Notes under the pieces: model-generated
What the model was told of the DNA's origin: nothing
The model's database searches: none
What the model saw: only the letters and a program-made list of their open reading frames with translations
Program-made: the position numbers and the translations under genes
Part shown: positions 45,552 through 54,383 of the stretch, piece by piece
How the letters are laid out: the number at the start of each line of letters is the position of its first letter
Numbering within the stretch: position 1 is the stretch's first letter
Source of the DNA: Mycobacterium sp. GA-1841
Lineage (GTDB): Bacteria; Actinomycetota; Actinomycetes; Mycobacteriales; Mycobacteriaceae
Direction: 5' to 3'
Assembly (NCBI RefSeq): GCF_001954135.1
Contig: NZ_MBEQ01000024.1
Span: 248,001 to 312,000 of the forward strand
Length of the DNA: 64,000 nt

Positions 45552-46457
45552 ATGACATTCACAGTGGCCAAAGAAAACTTACCCACCACCGTGGGCCAAC
45601 TTCAGGTTGTTGTTGCCTGGTCAGCGGGCAAGCGCTCAATTGGACGGTCGATCAAAATTGCGGATGACGTTGTGGCCAACTTGCGGTTGCACGTCCAGGC
45701 CGCGGTGGATTCGCTAACCGACCCGGCACCCTACGCTCCAGACGCTGATGTTGAAGACAACTCGCACCTAGAAGCAGACCCCAGCGTGCTGCTCGATCAA
45801 GTCCTCATTCACGAGCTGGCCAAAGGCTCGTCTCTGCCTTTGGCCAGCAATGAGGAGCTGAAGACCAAGTCCTTGATTTGTCACGCGGTGCTAATCGGCA
45901 ACGAGAAGAACAGGGCTATCTTCGTCAAGAAACGTTCACCGATCCACCTTGCAAAGAAATCCTTGGTGGCGTTGCTGATGAACGGCACGCTGGACAAAGT
46001 CCAATCTCCAATTTTTGCGTTCGACGCCAGTTATGATGCCATCATCACCACGGAAAAGGTGTACATCCTTAATAAGATTGCGTTCGAGGGCTTATTCAAA
46101 GATTCCGATGCCGTACTAGCCCAAACCCACGATTGGGTGGACGAAGTTGCACGATCGGTCCCCATGGTGGACGGGAGCGCCGATGCGATCGTCGCGGCAC
46201 TGAAAAGGAACCAGTTTCTGCGTCGCAAGTTCTTCGCAGTGAAGGAACGCGCACACATTAAGACCATAACTTCAGAGGCTCTCAAAGCCGAGATTGAGCG
46301 CCACGGCTACGACGCCAACATGCTCATGGACGGCGACAAATTGAGAGTGACGGAAGGCAATGTGAAGCTGGTTCTGCAATTGCTCAACGAGGACTTGTTC
46401 AGCGGAGGGTTTTCTCAGGACCGGTACGCAGCCGGAAGCAAACGCGCCGTCAGGTGA
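45552..46457 (+). CDS. kwaB: KwaB-like DUF4868 protein of a Kiwa defence system
   Basis: The product has 301 residues. The DUF4868 hallmarks are present: IFAFDASYDAIITTEKVYIL followed by NKIAFEGLF; a later KRNQFLRRKFFAVKERA; and the C-terminal LQLLNEDLFSGGFSQDRY with AGSK. KwaB binds DNA and acts with KwaA to block phage late transcription and replication. Its length is close to that of known KwaB (~315). It follows kwaA by 7 bases. I see no truncation, so the two-gene system appears complete. Confidence 0.82.
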   Translation: MTFTVAKENLPTTVGQLQVVVAWSAGKRSIGRSIKIADDVVANLRLHVQAAVDSLTDPAPYAPDADVEDNSHLEADPSVLLDQVLIHELAKGSSLPLASNEELKTKSLICHAVLIGNEKNRAIFVKKRSPIHLAKKSLVALLMNGTLDKVQSPIFAFDASYDAIITTEKVYILNKIAFEGLFKDSDAVLAQTHDWVDEVARSVPMVDGSADAIVAALKRNQFLRRKFFAVKERAHIKTITSEALKAEIERHGYDANMLMDGDKLRVTEGNVKLVLQLLNEDLFSGGFSQDRYAAGSKRAVR

Positions 46458-46479
46458 TGTCTGGCCTGGTAAAAAGTCT

Positions 46480-46510
46480 GACTAGGCCTATCCCCCGGGT
46501 ACACCTAGTC
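46480..46510. terminator. Inverted repeat between kwaB and the AlpA-like gene
   Basis: GACTAGG (46480-46486) and CCTAGTC (46504-46510) flank 17 bases between two convergent genes, with AAAAA just before the left arm. The right arm contains the stop codon of the AlpA-like gene. It may work as a weak bidirectional terminator. Confidence 0.35.
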
Positions 46511-46840
46511 CCGCGGCCCCCACCATCCCTGCCCGGGCCTGGATTCCCTCCATTCGTCGATAGTCGCTTTTGTCCAGCCTTTAGCCTTTCCCACAATGAC
46601 ATCAGGCCGCGGCAATTCAATTTTCGATAGTGAGTTCACTCCAGCCAAACCGAGGTACTCCGCTACTTCAGTGCGGCTGAGGAACCTAGGGATTGCGTCA
46701 TCGCCATCATGATCCAAATCATCGTAATAGGCGCGGGCTGCATCTGCCTCAGCTCGGCGAGCATGCCGGTCTCGCGGCGGCTCGATCCTCTTGAACCAAT
46801 CGTCATCGCCCGTCGGCTTTGGACACTTTGTTGCCCCCAT
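46505..46840 (-). CDS. AlpA/excisionase-like HTH protein
   Basis: The product has 111 residues. After an acidic, Asp-rich N-terminal half (YYDDLDHDGDDAIP) comes an AlpA/MerR-type helix-turn-helix: FLSRTEVAEYLGLAGVNSLS, then VIVGKAKGWTKATIDEWRES. Such domains bind DNA in excisionases and phage regulators. The ATG has an ideal GGGGAGG seven bases upstream. The gene is 16 bases downstream of the giant helicase gene and is probably co-transcribed, so it may regulate or target that helicase rather than drive excision; no integrase is nearby. Confidence 0.75.
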   Translation of the reverse strand: MGATKCPKPTGDDDWFKRIEPPRDRHARRAEADAARAYYDDLDHDGDDAIPRFLSRTEVAEYLGLAGVNSLSKIELPRPDVIVGKAKGWTKATIDEWRESRPGQGWWGPRD

Positions 46841-46856
46841 CTCGATGCCTCCCCTA

Positions 46857-49800
46857 TCAAGCTTCCAACTCGCCTCGCCCCGCCTGGGGCAACAACATCA
46901 ACGCCTCGCTCAACACAGCCCGCGCAGGTTCAGTCAGCCGCTTCAGGCCCAACACATTCAGTACCTCCCGGAACAACTCCTCCTGGGGATAGCTAACCAG
47001 TTCAGTGAATGCCGTCATATGCGAGGCGAGCTCGGCAGGCGGGACCAACCCGAGTGTGCGCGGCCCGAGCTCGCGTTGAACAACCTCGGGCTGTGACGGC
47101 AGCCGGAATGTCTTCGGCTTGACGCCGGCCTGACCGAGCGGGTTGTCAGCAATAATCTGGCCGCGTTTCACTGCGAGCTCGATACCACGGTTCAACTGCC
47201 GCGCAATCTCTTTACCCACACGTTGTCCGCCGTATGCAATGCGGTACGCATCGTGCAGTCGATGGCCCAGGACTGGTCCCTCTGCTTCAACGATGCGAAC
47301 GACGTTGGCTACTAATGCAGGAAGCGGGGTTTCCAGGACAGGCGGCAGTGACTCATTAAACGAAATGTAAGGAGCCAGCGTGCTTACATGCTCAGCCTGG
47401 CGTTCGATGAGATCATCGATTTCGAGTTCGCAGCCGTCGGGTGAGTCCTCTGCCCCAGGCAGCACAATCACCTCATCCGTGGCCTCGCCATGTGATTCCG
47501 CGGGCCCATCGTCGAATCTCGGGTCAATCCAATCGGCAGTCCGGATATCCAGCTCGTCGAGGGTGTCCCACAACCCCTGCAGGGCCCCTGGCATGTCCGC
47601 GTAGAACATCGATTCACGAATCCGATGGAACTCCCACCCGCACCGTTCCAGTTCACGTTGTCGGGCCAGGTCTGCTTCGTATTGTTCTGGGCCGTGCCAG
47701 AAGTCGCCGTCGCATTCAATCGCCAGCCGGCCTTTTGCGCCGGTGACCACCATGTCGATCCGATAGCCCATTGCTTCGACCTGCGGCATGACGGTGTAGC
47801 CCCGGTCGATGAGTCGGTTGAAGATCCGTTGCTCGAATAGTGAGTCGAACGGCGGTACCCGCACATCCTCAGAGACCGCCGCGCTCAGCACGTCGTCACC
47901 ACCGCGCAGCCGATTGGCCGTGCCGTAGCAGTAGTCCAGCAGCTGGAAGCGTACGCACTCGGAGTTGGTCAGCGCTTCGCGAGGCATCGAATGGTAAACC
48001 CACATCTGATCTTTCGCCCGAGACGCGGCGACGTTGAACCGCTGCACGTACTGCGGCTGGGTCAGCACGCCCATGCGCTTGCCTTCCTCGGGCGCCTTGA
48101 CCATGGACAGGAACATGACGTCGCGCTCGGAGCCTTGGAAGTCCGACGCGTCACCGCAGCGCAGCTCGCGGGCGGCCCACTCCTCCGGCGGCACCGCATC
48201 CAGCAGCTTGCTCTCGATCAGCTTGGCCTGTTCCTTGCCCAGCAGCGAGATCACGCCGAAAGTGGCTCCGTCGTACTCCGGTTCCACTAAGCACTTTCGG
48301 ATCTGATCCACGATCGCCTCGGCCTCAACCAGGTTCGTCTTGTTCGCGGCCTCGTATCCGTTAGAGAGGTACACCACCTTGATCGGCTCCAGCCGCTCGG
48401 CACCGAACTGGCGGACCGGAACCAACCGAATGCCTTCTGGCTCATACGCAATGCGGTTAGAGAAGCCGATGATCTCGGGCACACACCTGCGGTGCTCGGT
48501 CAGGGTGATCCGTCCGCCGAATCGCATGTTGGCCTCGTCGAAGTAGCTGCGTTTGGGGTCCAACCACGACTCCCGGTACGGGTCATCGCTGAGGTACATA
48601 TTGGCCAGGTCGCGCAGCTGTTGTTGATCCACGCCCACCGCAGAGGGCGATACCTGCTTGTCGTCACCGATCACCACCATCTTGGGTGCCAGATACTGCA
48701 GGAACGACGCCTCCAGCCCCGCCTGCGACGCCTCATCGACAATCACCACGTCGTACAGGTTGGGCTCGACGTGTACCTGCTCGGCGATGCGGTATAGCGG
48801 CATGATCCACACGGGTACGGAAGGCCGGCAACGATCCATCGCCTCGGCAATCGCCACCCGTTGTTTGGCGGCGTACTTGCCGGTGCCCTTGCCCAGGCGA
48901 GATACCAGCTGGGCGTACTGGGTGAGATTGGCGCGGGCCGCGCCGGTGAGCCGATCAGGGGCCACGGCATGGCCCCAGGCCCGCTCGGCCGCCAGATGCT
49001 CGACCTCGGTGCGGATCTGGTCTTCGACCGCGTTTAGGCTGACCTTCAGTACATTGGCGTCCTCGCTGTCTTGGGCGAGGATCCACCGTCCGGTCATCTC
49101 CCACTGCCAGGCCTGTTCATAGGCGTCGAGTCGGGAATCCCATTCCGCTGCCGCCGGATTGGCGGCGATCTCGCTCGCCAGCAGCGGAGCCGACCGATCG
49201 AGTTCGCGCCGGATCCGGTCACGGTCGGCAGCTGCCCTGGCCACGTCGTCGAGATGATGCAGACGCGCGTGCGCGGCCGCGTAGCCATCGACGTCCCGGT
49301 CGCGGACTGCGGCCAGCAACTCCATCGTGATCGGCGGCGGCGTGGGAAGTTGCGCCTGACTACGCAGATACTGGTGCAACCGTTCCACCGGCGTGGCCGC
49401 GGCCGCCGCGCGGTCGGCCGCCGCGGCGGCCTCCACCAGGTCGGCGTAGCGGCGAATGTCTTCGAGCTTGTTCCAGTCCGGTACCGGCAGGTTGTTGGCT
49501 TGGAACCATTGCCGCTCTACCTCAAGTTGGTCGCCCAACGCCAGAACCTTGTCCAGCTGGGCCACCTCCGTGACATGCCACTGGATCTTTTCGTCGAGGG
49601 TGTCCTCCTCGGGAATCAGGACATTGACCGGCCAGGCCTGATCCAACGCGGCCACGGTGCGGCTAGCGTCAACCCAATCAATAAAGGTGGCGAGCTGTTC
49701 CTTAGTGGTCGCGGGAAGATCGTTGATCTTGACCGCGCCGAAGAACGGCTCGGCCAGCTTGACCGTCTTGGACGTGAAGGCACCAACCTTCGGCGACCCG

Positions 49801-51995
49801 TCCGGCCGGGTTTTGATGACGCTTCCCGACTCGACATGGGCGAGAAGAGATTTCGCGACCTGTTGATGCACACCGAAGTCACCGCTGGCAACGACCACTG
49901 AGGTGGTGGGACCGATCCGACGGGTGAGCACTACGGCCGCTTCGGCCAGTGATTTGACCTGTGTCGACCGTGCCAGCCAGGTCTGGTGGCGACCGCTGCG
50001 CACATCGTGCAGAGCGTCATTCATCCACGCTTCCTGCCGACGCTCGAGATTGCCGGCCTTCTCGGCCAGATTGGACACTCTGGCGCGCAACTCATCTCGC
50101 AGTGCTGTGGTCAGAGACCGGACAAATCCAAACGACTCGTGGCTGAGGAGTTCGCCGAACTGGTCCTTGCGGACTGCGGCCTGCTGCTCGGCGGCAACGA
50201 GGTTGGCGAAGTCTTCCGGCGTCGTCAGCGATGCAGCTTCGGGCAGCGTCGAGCTCGCTTCCGGTTCGTTCGCGGTCACGTCCTCGTCGCGCAACACGGC
50301 GCGCCACCGCTGAATCTCCTCGGTCGACACCGTCGTCCCGGCGCCGGCCGGGTCGACCTCAAAAGCCCGAATCCACTCGTAGTCGGCCTCGTGCTGCAAA
50401 TGGTCGTAGGCGATAGCCGCCAAAGTGCCTTGGGCTGGGCCGTCCGTGCGCGGTTCCACCTCCTGCCGGCGAACCTTGAGCAGACGGTCGCGCAGCGCCG
50501 CCCGCTGACGGCGCAGGTCATCGATCCTGCTGAGGTGCCGGGCGATCGAACGCTGGGAATCGGCGGAGTCGAAGTCGTCTGCCCGCCGCGAGATGTTGTC
50601 GACCGCGGTACGAAGGTCGGCCATGTCAGACCGCGACTGACCGATGACTGCGACGGCCAGCGATTGAATCTCGCGCGGCAGTTTGGCGCGGACCTCCTTC
50701 AGTGCCCGGTCGGTATGCGCGGTGATCAGCACGCGCTTGCCCTGAGCGAGCAGGTGGGATACCAAAGCCGCTGCGGTGTGGGTCTTTCCGGTACCCGGTG
50801 GGCCTTGAACGACGGTCTGGGCACGGCTATCGACGCGTTCGATGATCTGGCGCTGCTTGTCGTTCACCGGTAGCGGCAGGAAGTCTTCGTCATCGACGGT
50901 GACCACCGCACCCTGCACATCTGTGCTCAGTTCCGGCTCGGGTTGGCGGTTGGGGTCGATCAGCGGCAGGATGCCCTTCGGCACCTCCCCGGCCTGCTGG
51001 ATCTGCGTAACGATCTGCTCGTAGATCTGCACCATTCCGCGGTTGGTGCGACGCCGCAGGATGATCGCTGGCGCGAAAGCTCCGCGTGGACTGGGGCCTG
51101 ACGGTGCCTGCACAGCGTCTTCGTCATACTGCGCATCAGCATCGAGACGATGAATCAGGCGACGGCAGATCTCACCAATCGCCGGCTGGTCGACCAGATG
51201 CCCGTCGTACTCGGCGGCCAGCGCCTTGATTTCGTCGAGTTTGGCCGGACTGGAAATCAGTGCCGGGTCCAACATGTCAACCTCGATCGACACGGCATCG
51301 GGTGCGCTGACCTGCGTCACCGTCAGGCGGCCGGAGTTCTCATCGAAACTAATCGCGATCGGCGCGGTGGCGACGTGACGCTGCACCTGATCATGGTTGT
51401 CGGGCCGCCAGGCCAGACAGCCCACGCCGAGGACCAGCTCGAACTCTTCGCTGTGATCGGCGGCCTTCAGGTGGACGGCGAACAGGTCCTTGTAGATATC
51501 CCGCACCGCAGCGTCGCGGCGTTCCCGGTCGGCCCACAGCCGCCAATTGGTCAGCCAGACATCGAAGGCTTCGCTGACCTCGGGGTGCTCAGCAAGCTCG
51601 ATGCGGCGGTTGACCACCTGGGGCTCGTCATCCTCCCGCTCTTCGGCCGGGACGAGCTCGTCACGGAAGATGGCCTCGCGAAGTGTGGGCTCCTTCTCCG
51701 TGTCATCGATCGCGCCCTCGACCCAGACGATCAGCTCGCGGGGCAGCGGTGGCGGGTCCAGCTTGGCCACCCGATCCACGGTGAGGATGGGCGTATCGGG
51801 GCTGAGCTCAGCGATCCGATGCGCCGAACGAACGGCCTCATGGTCAGGCAGGTCGACGAACCACATCGCGGCTTCGAACTTGTCTACCGTGCGGACTGGC
51901 TTGACCAGCAGCTGCTGGGCGCGGCTGAGGAACGTGAAGAGGTTGACCGCCCGACGCACCAAACGCTCGTTCTCGGTTTCCTGCTCAGCAACCAT
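46857..51995 (-). CDS. Giant SF1 helicase-nuclease with C-terminal domain shared with the SNF2 helicase
   Basis: The product has 1712 residues. An AAA_11/AAA_12 (Upf1/Dna2-like) helicase has Walker A GPPGTGKTHTAAAL at about 399 and motif II VDEASQAGLE at about 1083, separated by a very long helical insert. Motif VI-like FNVAASRAKDQMWVY follows. At about 1380-1490 lies a Vsr/DUF559-type PD-(D/E)xK nuclease (YRIDMVVTGA, LAIECDGDFWHG). The last ~150 residues (NVVRIVEAEGPVLGHRLHDAY, then VKPKTFRLP) are homologous to the end of the SNF2 helicase at 30407-33787. The likely role is processive degradation of foreign DNA. The start ATG has GAAGGG upstream. Confidence 0.87.
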   Translation of the reverse strand: MVAEQETENERLVRRAVNLFTFLSRAQQLLVKPVRTVDKFEAAMWFVDLPDHEAVRSAHRIAELSPDTPILTVDRVAKLDPPPLPRELIVWVEGAIDDTEKEPTLREAIFRDELVPAEEREDDEPQVVNRRIELAEHPEVSEAFDVWLTNWRLWADRERRDAAVRDIYKDLFAVHLKAADHSEEFELVLGVGCLAWRPDNHDQVQRHVATAPIAISFDENSGRLTVTQVSAPDAVSIEVDMLDPALISSPAKLDEIKALAAEYDGHLVDQPAIGEICRRLIHRLDADAQYDEDAVQAPSGPSPRGAFAPAIILRRRTNRGMVQIYEQIVTQIQQAGEVPKGILPLIDPNRQPEPELSTDVQGAVVTVDDEDFLPLPVNDKQRQIIERVDSRAQTVVQGPPGTGKTHTAAALVSHLLAQGKRVLITAHTDRALKEVRAKLPREIQSLAVAVIGQSRSDMADLRTAVDNISRRADDFDSADSQRSIARHLSRIDDLRRQRAALRDRLLKVRRQEVEPRTDGPAQGTLAAIAYDHLQHEADYEWIRAFEVDPAGAGTTVSTEEIQRWRAVLRDEDVTANEPEASSTLPEAASLTTPEDFANLVAAEQQAAVRKDQFGELLSHESFGFVRSLTTALRDELRARVSNLAEKAGNLERRQEAWMNDALHDVRSGRHQTWLARSTQVKSLAEAAVVLTRRIGPTTSVVVASGDFGVHQQVAKSLLAHVESGSVIKTRPDGSPKVGAFTSKTVKLAEPFFGAVKINDLPATTKEQLATFIDWVDASRTVAALDQAWPVNVLIPEEDTLDEKIQWHVTEVAQLDKVLALGDQLEVERQWFQANNLPVPDWNKLEDIRRYADLVEAAAAADRAAAAATPVERLHQYLRSQAQLPTPPPITMELLAAVRDRDVDGYAAAHARLHHLDDVARAAADRDRIRRELDRSAPLLASEIAANPAAAEWDSRLDAYEQAWQWEMTGRWILAQDSEDANVLKVSLNAVEDQIRTEVEHLAAERAWGHAVAPDRLTGAARANLTQYAQLVSRLGKGTGKYAAKQRVAIAEAMDRCRPSVPVWIMPLYRIAEQVHVEPNLYDVVIVDEASQAGLEASFLQYLAPKMVVIGDDKQVSPSAVGVDQQQLRDLANMYLSDDPYRESWLDPKRSYFDEANMRFGGRITLTEHRRCVPEIIGFSNRIAYEPEGIRLVPVRQFGAERLEPIKVVYLSNGYEAANKTNLVEAEAIVDQIRKCLVEPEYDGATFGVISLLGKEQAKLIESKLLDAVPPEEWAARELRCGDASDFQGSERDVMFLSMVKAPEEGKRMGVLTQPQYVQRFNVAASRAKDQMWVYHSMPREALTNSECVRFQLLDYCYGTANRLRGGDDVLSAAVSEDVRVPPFDSLFEQRIFNRLIDRGYTVMPQVEAMGYRIDMVVTGAKGRLAIECDGDFWHGPEQYEADLARQRELERCGWEFHRIRESMFYADMPGALQGLWDTLDELDIRTADWIDPRFDDGPAESHGEATDEVIVLPGAEDSPDGCELEIDDLIERQAEHVSTLAPYISFNESLPPVLETPLPALVANVVRIVEAEGPVLGHRLHDAYRIAYGGQRVGKEIARQLNRGIELAVKRGQIIADNPLGQAGVKPKTFRLPSQPEVVQRELGPRTLGLVPPAELASHMTAFTELVSYPQEELFREVLNVLGLKRLTEPARAVLSEALMLLPQAGRGELEA

Positions 51996-52467
51996 CGCGC
52001 GCCCTTCGTGTTAAGACCCGATCACAAGGGACGTGACATGTGCTGCCCGTCACTTGTGTCAATTAGCGATGATTATGACCTCCGGCTCCGACAACTCAGC
52101 ACACACCCTCCGCTTCAATTCTCGTTTCCATCTCAGGCGTGCTGGCTGCGCACTCCGCGTGCCCGCATTTCCGCCACTTACGCCCGACTGAACTGGATGA
52201 CCGGCGTCCGCACCGGACACGTTCCTCCGCACGCCTGGTGGGCGCCAGCGCATCTCAGTAGATGTACTGAAATCAGGATCACTTGCAGGACGCAAGAGTT
52301 CCCGTCAATGCACCCGGCTCGAGCAACCCGGCATGCGCTTAACATGACGCCGGCATTTTCGGACGAAAATGCGAATCTCAGCTACCAGACACGTGGCCGT
52401 GAAGCGTGCCACGCATCCCCGACACGACGGGCGACGTCTGTGCGAGCGGCTAACGAGACCGTCCGCC
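51996..52467. other. 472-base region without a convincing gene
   Basis: This stretch holds the promoter side of the giant helicase and the 3' side of the SRA-like gene. A minus-strand TTGACA lies at 52057-52062, a possible -35 for the helicase gene. An A/T-rich hairpin GCATTTTC-N4-GAAAATGC sits at 52353-52372. Short open frames here have poor codon patterns. I see no RNA gene, repeat or mobile element, though the composition is lower in GC than the surroundings. Confidence 0.5.
52353..52372. repeat. Perfect 8-bp inverted repeat, A/T-rich
   Basis: GCATTTTC and GAAAATGC are separated by four bases, 95 bases beyond the stop of the SRA-like gene. With no T-run it is not a standard terminator; it may be an operator or an attachment-like site left by insertion of the island. 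Confidence 0.35.
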
Positions 52468-52959
52468 TCAGAGTGCGCGCGTATGCACCTTCTCGGTCAC
52501 AACCGGGCCGACAGGCCTCAAGCGAAACACGAAAACCTTCCGGAGCGCTCCGTCCGTGCCGGGGGCTGTCCGGATCTCGTATGGCCGCTCCAGATCGACC
52601 TCGAATTCCCCGAGGTAGCGCTGGATGCGGGTCTGCGAACCGGGCTTATTTCCAATGGCGAGAAAGAGGCGCAGCGCATACCCGTCTGCGCAGTGGTCGG
52701 CGATGGCGCGGTTACCGCGGTCCATCTTCTGATCACCGGTCTTGCCCTCACCGGTGTAGTAGAAGACGCCTTCTCTGGCATCCCAACCGTCGAAGTCGTA
52801 ACCGTTGTCGCCAGCCTTCGCCGGATCGGAGTACACGATCACGTTTGGCGTAGCACCCGAACGGCTGATCCCCGCTTGCGGATTGCCGCCGTAGACGCGA
52901 TGAATATCGCCTCTGATCAGGGTCTCGCCAGGCTGGACATTCCACGATGCCGACGTCAT
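52468..52959 (-). CDS. Stand-alone SRA/YDG-like modified-DNA-binding protein
   Basis: The product has 163 residues from ATG at 52959; 53007 is an alternative start. It matches the SRA-like domain of type IV restriction enzymes of the ScoMcrA kind: WNVQPGETLIRGDIHRVYGG, TPNVIVYSDP, then FYYTGEGKTGDQKM and RGNRAIADH. These domains flip and read modified cytosines. The nuclease (usually HNH) is not fused here, and the protein ends after about one domain, so either it has lost the nuclease or it works with another gene. A zinc-ribbon gene lies 160 bases upstream on the same strand. Confidence 0.75.
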   Translation of the reverse strand: MTSASWNVQPGETLIRGDIHRVYGGNPQAGISRSGATPNVIVYSDPAKAGDNGYDFDGWDAREGVFYYTGEGKTGDQKMDRGNRAIADHCADGYALRLFLAIGNKPGSQTRIQRYLGEFEVDLERPYEIRTAPGTDGALRKVFVFRLRPVGPVVTEKVHTRAL

Positions 52960-53119
52960 ACGCGGAAGCTTATCCGGCACATCACAGCGCCTGAGTGGCA
53001 AGCACAACTCTGCGCAGATCCCGAACGTCTGGTGCCTTCGGGCAGCGCCCGAGGAGCGTCACGATCGGCATCGTCTTTCACATTCGGCATGCCCCTCCGG
53101 ATTGAAGATTTTCGGTCTA

Positions 53120-53536
53120 CTAATCGCAGTTGCCGCAAACACCAGTGACGGACAATTGCATCCCGCAACTGCAGAACCCGGCTGTGCGTCGGACATCGCG
53201 CGACCGCTCAGCCCCATGGTGCACGCGGTTGACCGGATGCTCGAGATACCACGTCCCCTTGCGTGAGCTCGGCGCACGGCCGACCCCACTTCCCGCGACG
53301 CGGATGATCTCCTCTTCGGAAATGAAGCCGTTCGTGAACCCGTAATAGATATGGAGGTCGGGCAGGCCGTCGCTCCGCCTCGCGATGACGTACGGCTTGT
53401 CCGCTCGCTCGATAGCGCGAAACTCGACAATGCCAATGACAGAAGTGAACTGTCGGATGAAGCCGTGATTTTCCACCGGAATGTGCGTTTGCGACAACGC
53501 ACCAAGTAACGAGTCAACTGCGTCGTCAGCGGTCAC
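53120..53536 (-). CDS. Hypothetical protein with C-terminal zinc ribbon
   Basis: The product has 138 residues from GTG at 53536. Residues 1-110 form an unassigned alpha/beta domain (GLPDLHIYYGFTNGFISEEE); the C-terminus is a treble-clef-like CSCGMQLSVTGVCGNCD with four cysteines, suitable for zinc. No active site can be named. It lies upstream of the SRA-like gene on the same strand and could supply a partner function for it. Confidence 0.6.
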   Translation of the reverse strand: MTADDAVDSLLGALSQTHIPVENHGFIRQFTSVIGIVEFRAIERADKPYVIARRSDGLPDLHIYYGFTNGFISEEEIIRVAGSGVGRAPSSRKGTWYLEHPVNRVHHGAERSRDVRRTAGFCSCGMQLSVTGVCGNCD

Positions 53537-53606
53537 GGCACGACCCTAACTTCATGACGCAACTGGAGTAAACCGCTCAGGAGAATGGACGATTATGGGT
53601 TCGCGC

Positions 53607-54326
53607 CTACGAGTTTCGCTTATCCGCCTTCACATCCGCCACCAACCGCTCGGCCAGCTTCTCCGAGGACTGTGGGTTCTGCCCGGTGTAGAGGTTGCCG
53701 TCGACCACGACATGCGGACGTAGCGGAATCAGCGCCTTGGAAAAGTCGACGCCGGCCTCTTTCAGCTTGTCCTCCAACAGCCATGGTGCCTTTCGGGAGA
53801 AGCCGTTGAGCAGTTCCTCGTTGTTCGAAAATCCGGTCATCTGCCGGCCGGCGACCGGGGACGTGCCGCCGGAACGGTTCGCGGCCAGGATCGCCGCGGG
53901 CGCATGGCACAACAAGGCGAGCGGCTTACCGGACGCCAGCCGGTGCGCCAACAGAGCACCGGAGACCGGGTCGTAGGCAAGGTCCTCCATCGGACCGTGA
54001 CCGCCCGGGTAGAACACCACGTCGTAGTCGTCGTCGTTCACGGTGTCGAGCGCGACGGGATGAGCCAACACATTGGCGATGCTGTCCAGATAGCGCTTCA
54101 CCTCGCGGCGCTTCCACGGCATGCCGCCGGCGAACCCAAGGCTGAGCTTGTCCAGCGTCGGCGCCTTACCGCCCGGCGTCGCCACCGTGATGTCCCAGCC
54201 CGCCTCGGTGAAAATCTGGTGTGGGCGGGCGACCTCCTCGGCCCAGTACCCGGACGGATGCTCCGTCCCATCCTTGAGGGTCCAGTGGTCCGCCGCTGAG
54301 ATCACCATCAGCACTTTTGTCATCAT
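53607..54326 (-). CDS. DJ-1/PfpI-family protein (Hsp31-like)
   Basis: The product has 239 residues. It has the type 1 glutamine-amidotransferase-like fold with the nucleophile elbow ALLCHAPAA and preceding YPGGHGPMEDL. The opening VLMVISAADHWTLKDGTEHP and the size fit the Hsp31/class I DJ-1 group, which act as glyoxalases or stress-related deglycases. The ATG at 54326 has GGAAGG five to six bases upstream; ATG at 54323 is equally possible. It marks the return to conserved chromosomal genes after the defence island. Confidence 0.85.
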   Translation of the reverse strand: MMTKVLMVISAADHWTLKDGTEHPSGYWAEEVARPHQIFTEAGWDITVATPGGKAPTLDKLSLGFAGGMPWKRREVKRYLDSIANVLAHPVALDTVNDDDYDVVFYPGGHGPMEDLAYDPVSGALLAHRLASGKPLALLCHAPAAILAANRSGGTSPVAGRQMTGFSNNEELLNGFSRKAPWLLEDKLKEAGVDFSKALIPLRPHVVVDGNLYTGQNPQSSEKLAERLVADVKADKRNS

Positions 54327-54383
54327 TGCGTCCTTCCCCAACGCTTTCCATCGAGGTAGGGGTACCCACCCGCGGCCGAGTAC

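Noticed and set aside
30407..51995. DISARM, BREX or Druantia
   Set aside because: There is no DUF1998 protein, PLD nuclease, PglZ, BrxC or Lon-like gene. The helicase-DUF1156-DUF499 order fits the Hma type instead.
52059..52295. A 78-codon minus-strand frame in the non-coding spacer
   Set aside because: Biased, Arg/Pro-rich composition, no ribosome site and no resemblance to any family.
51150..52853. A 567-codon plus-strand frame across the start of the giant helicase gene
   Set aside because: It is antisense to conserved helicase coding sequence and then crosses a non-coding spacer; no domain.
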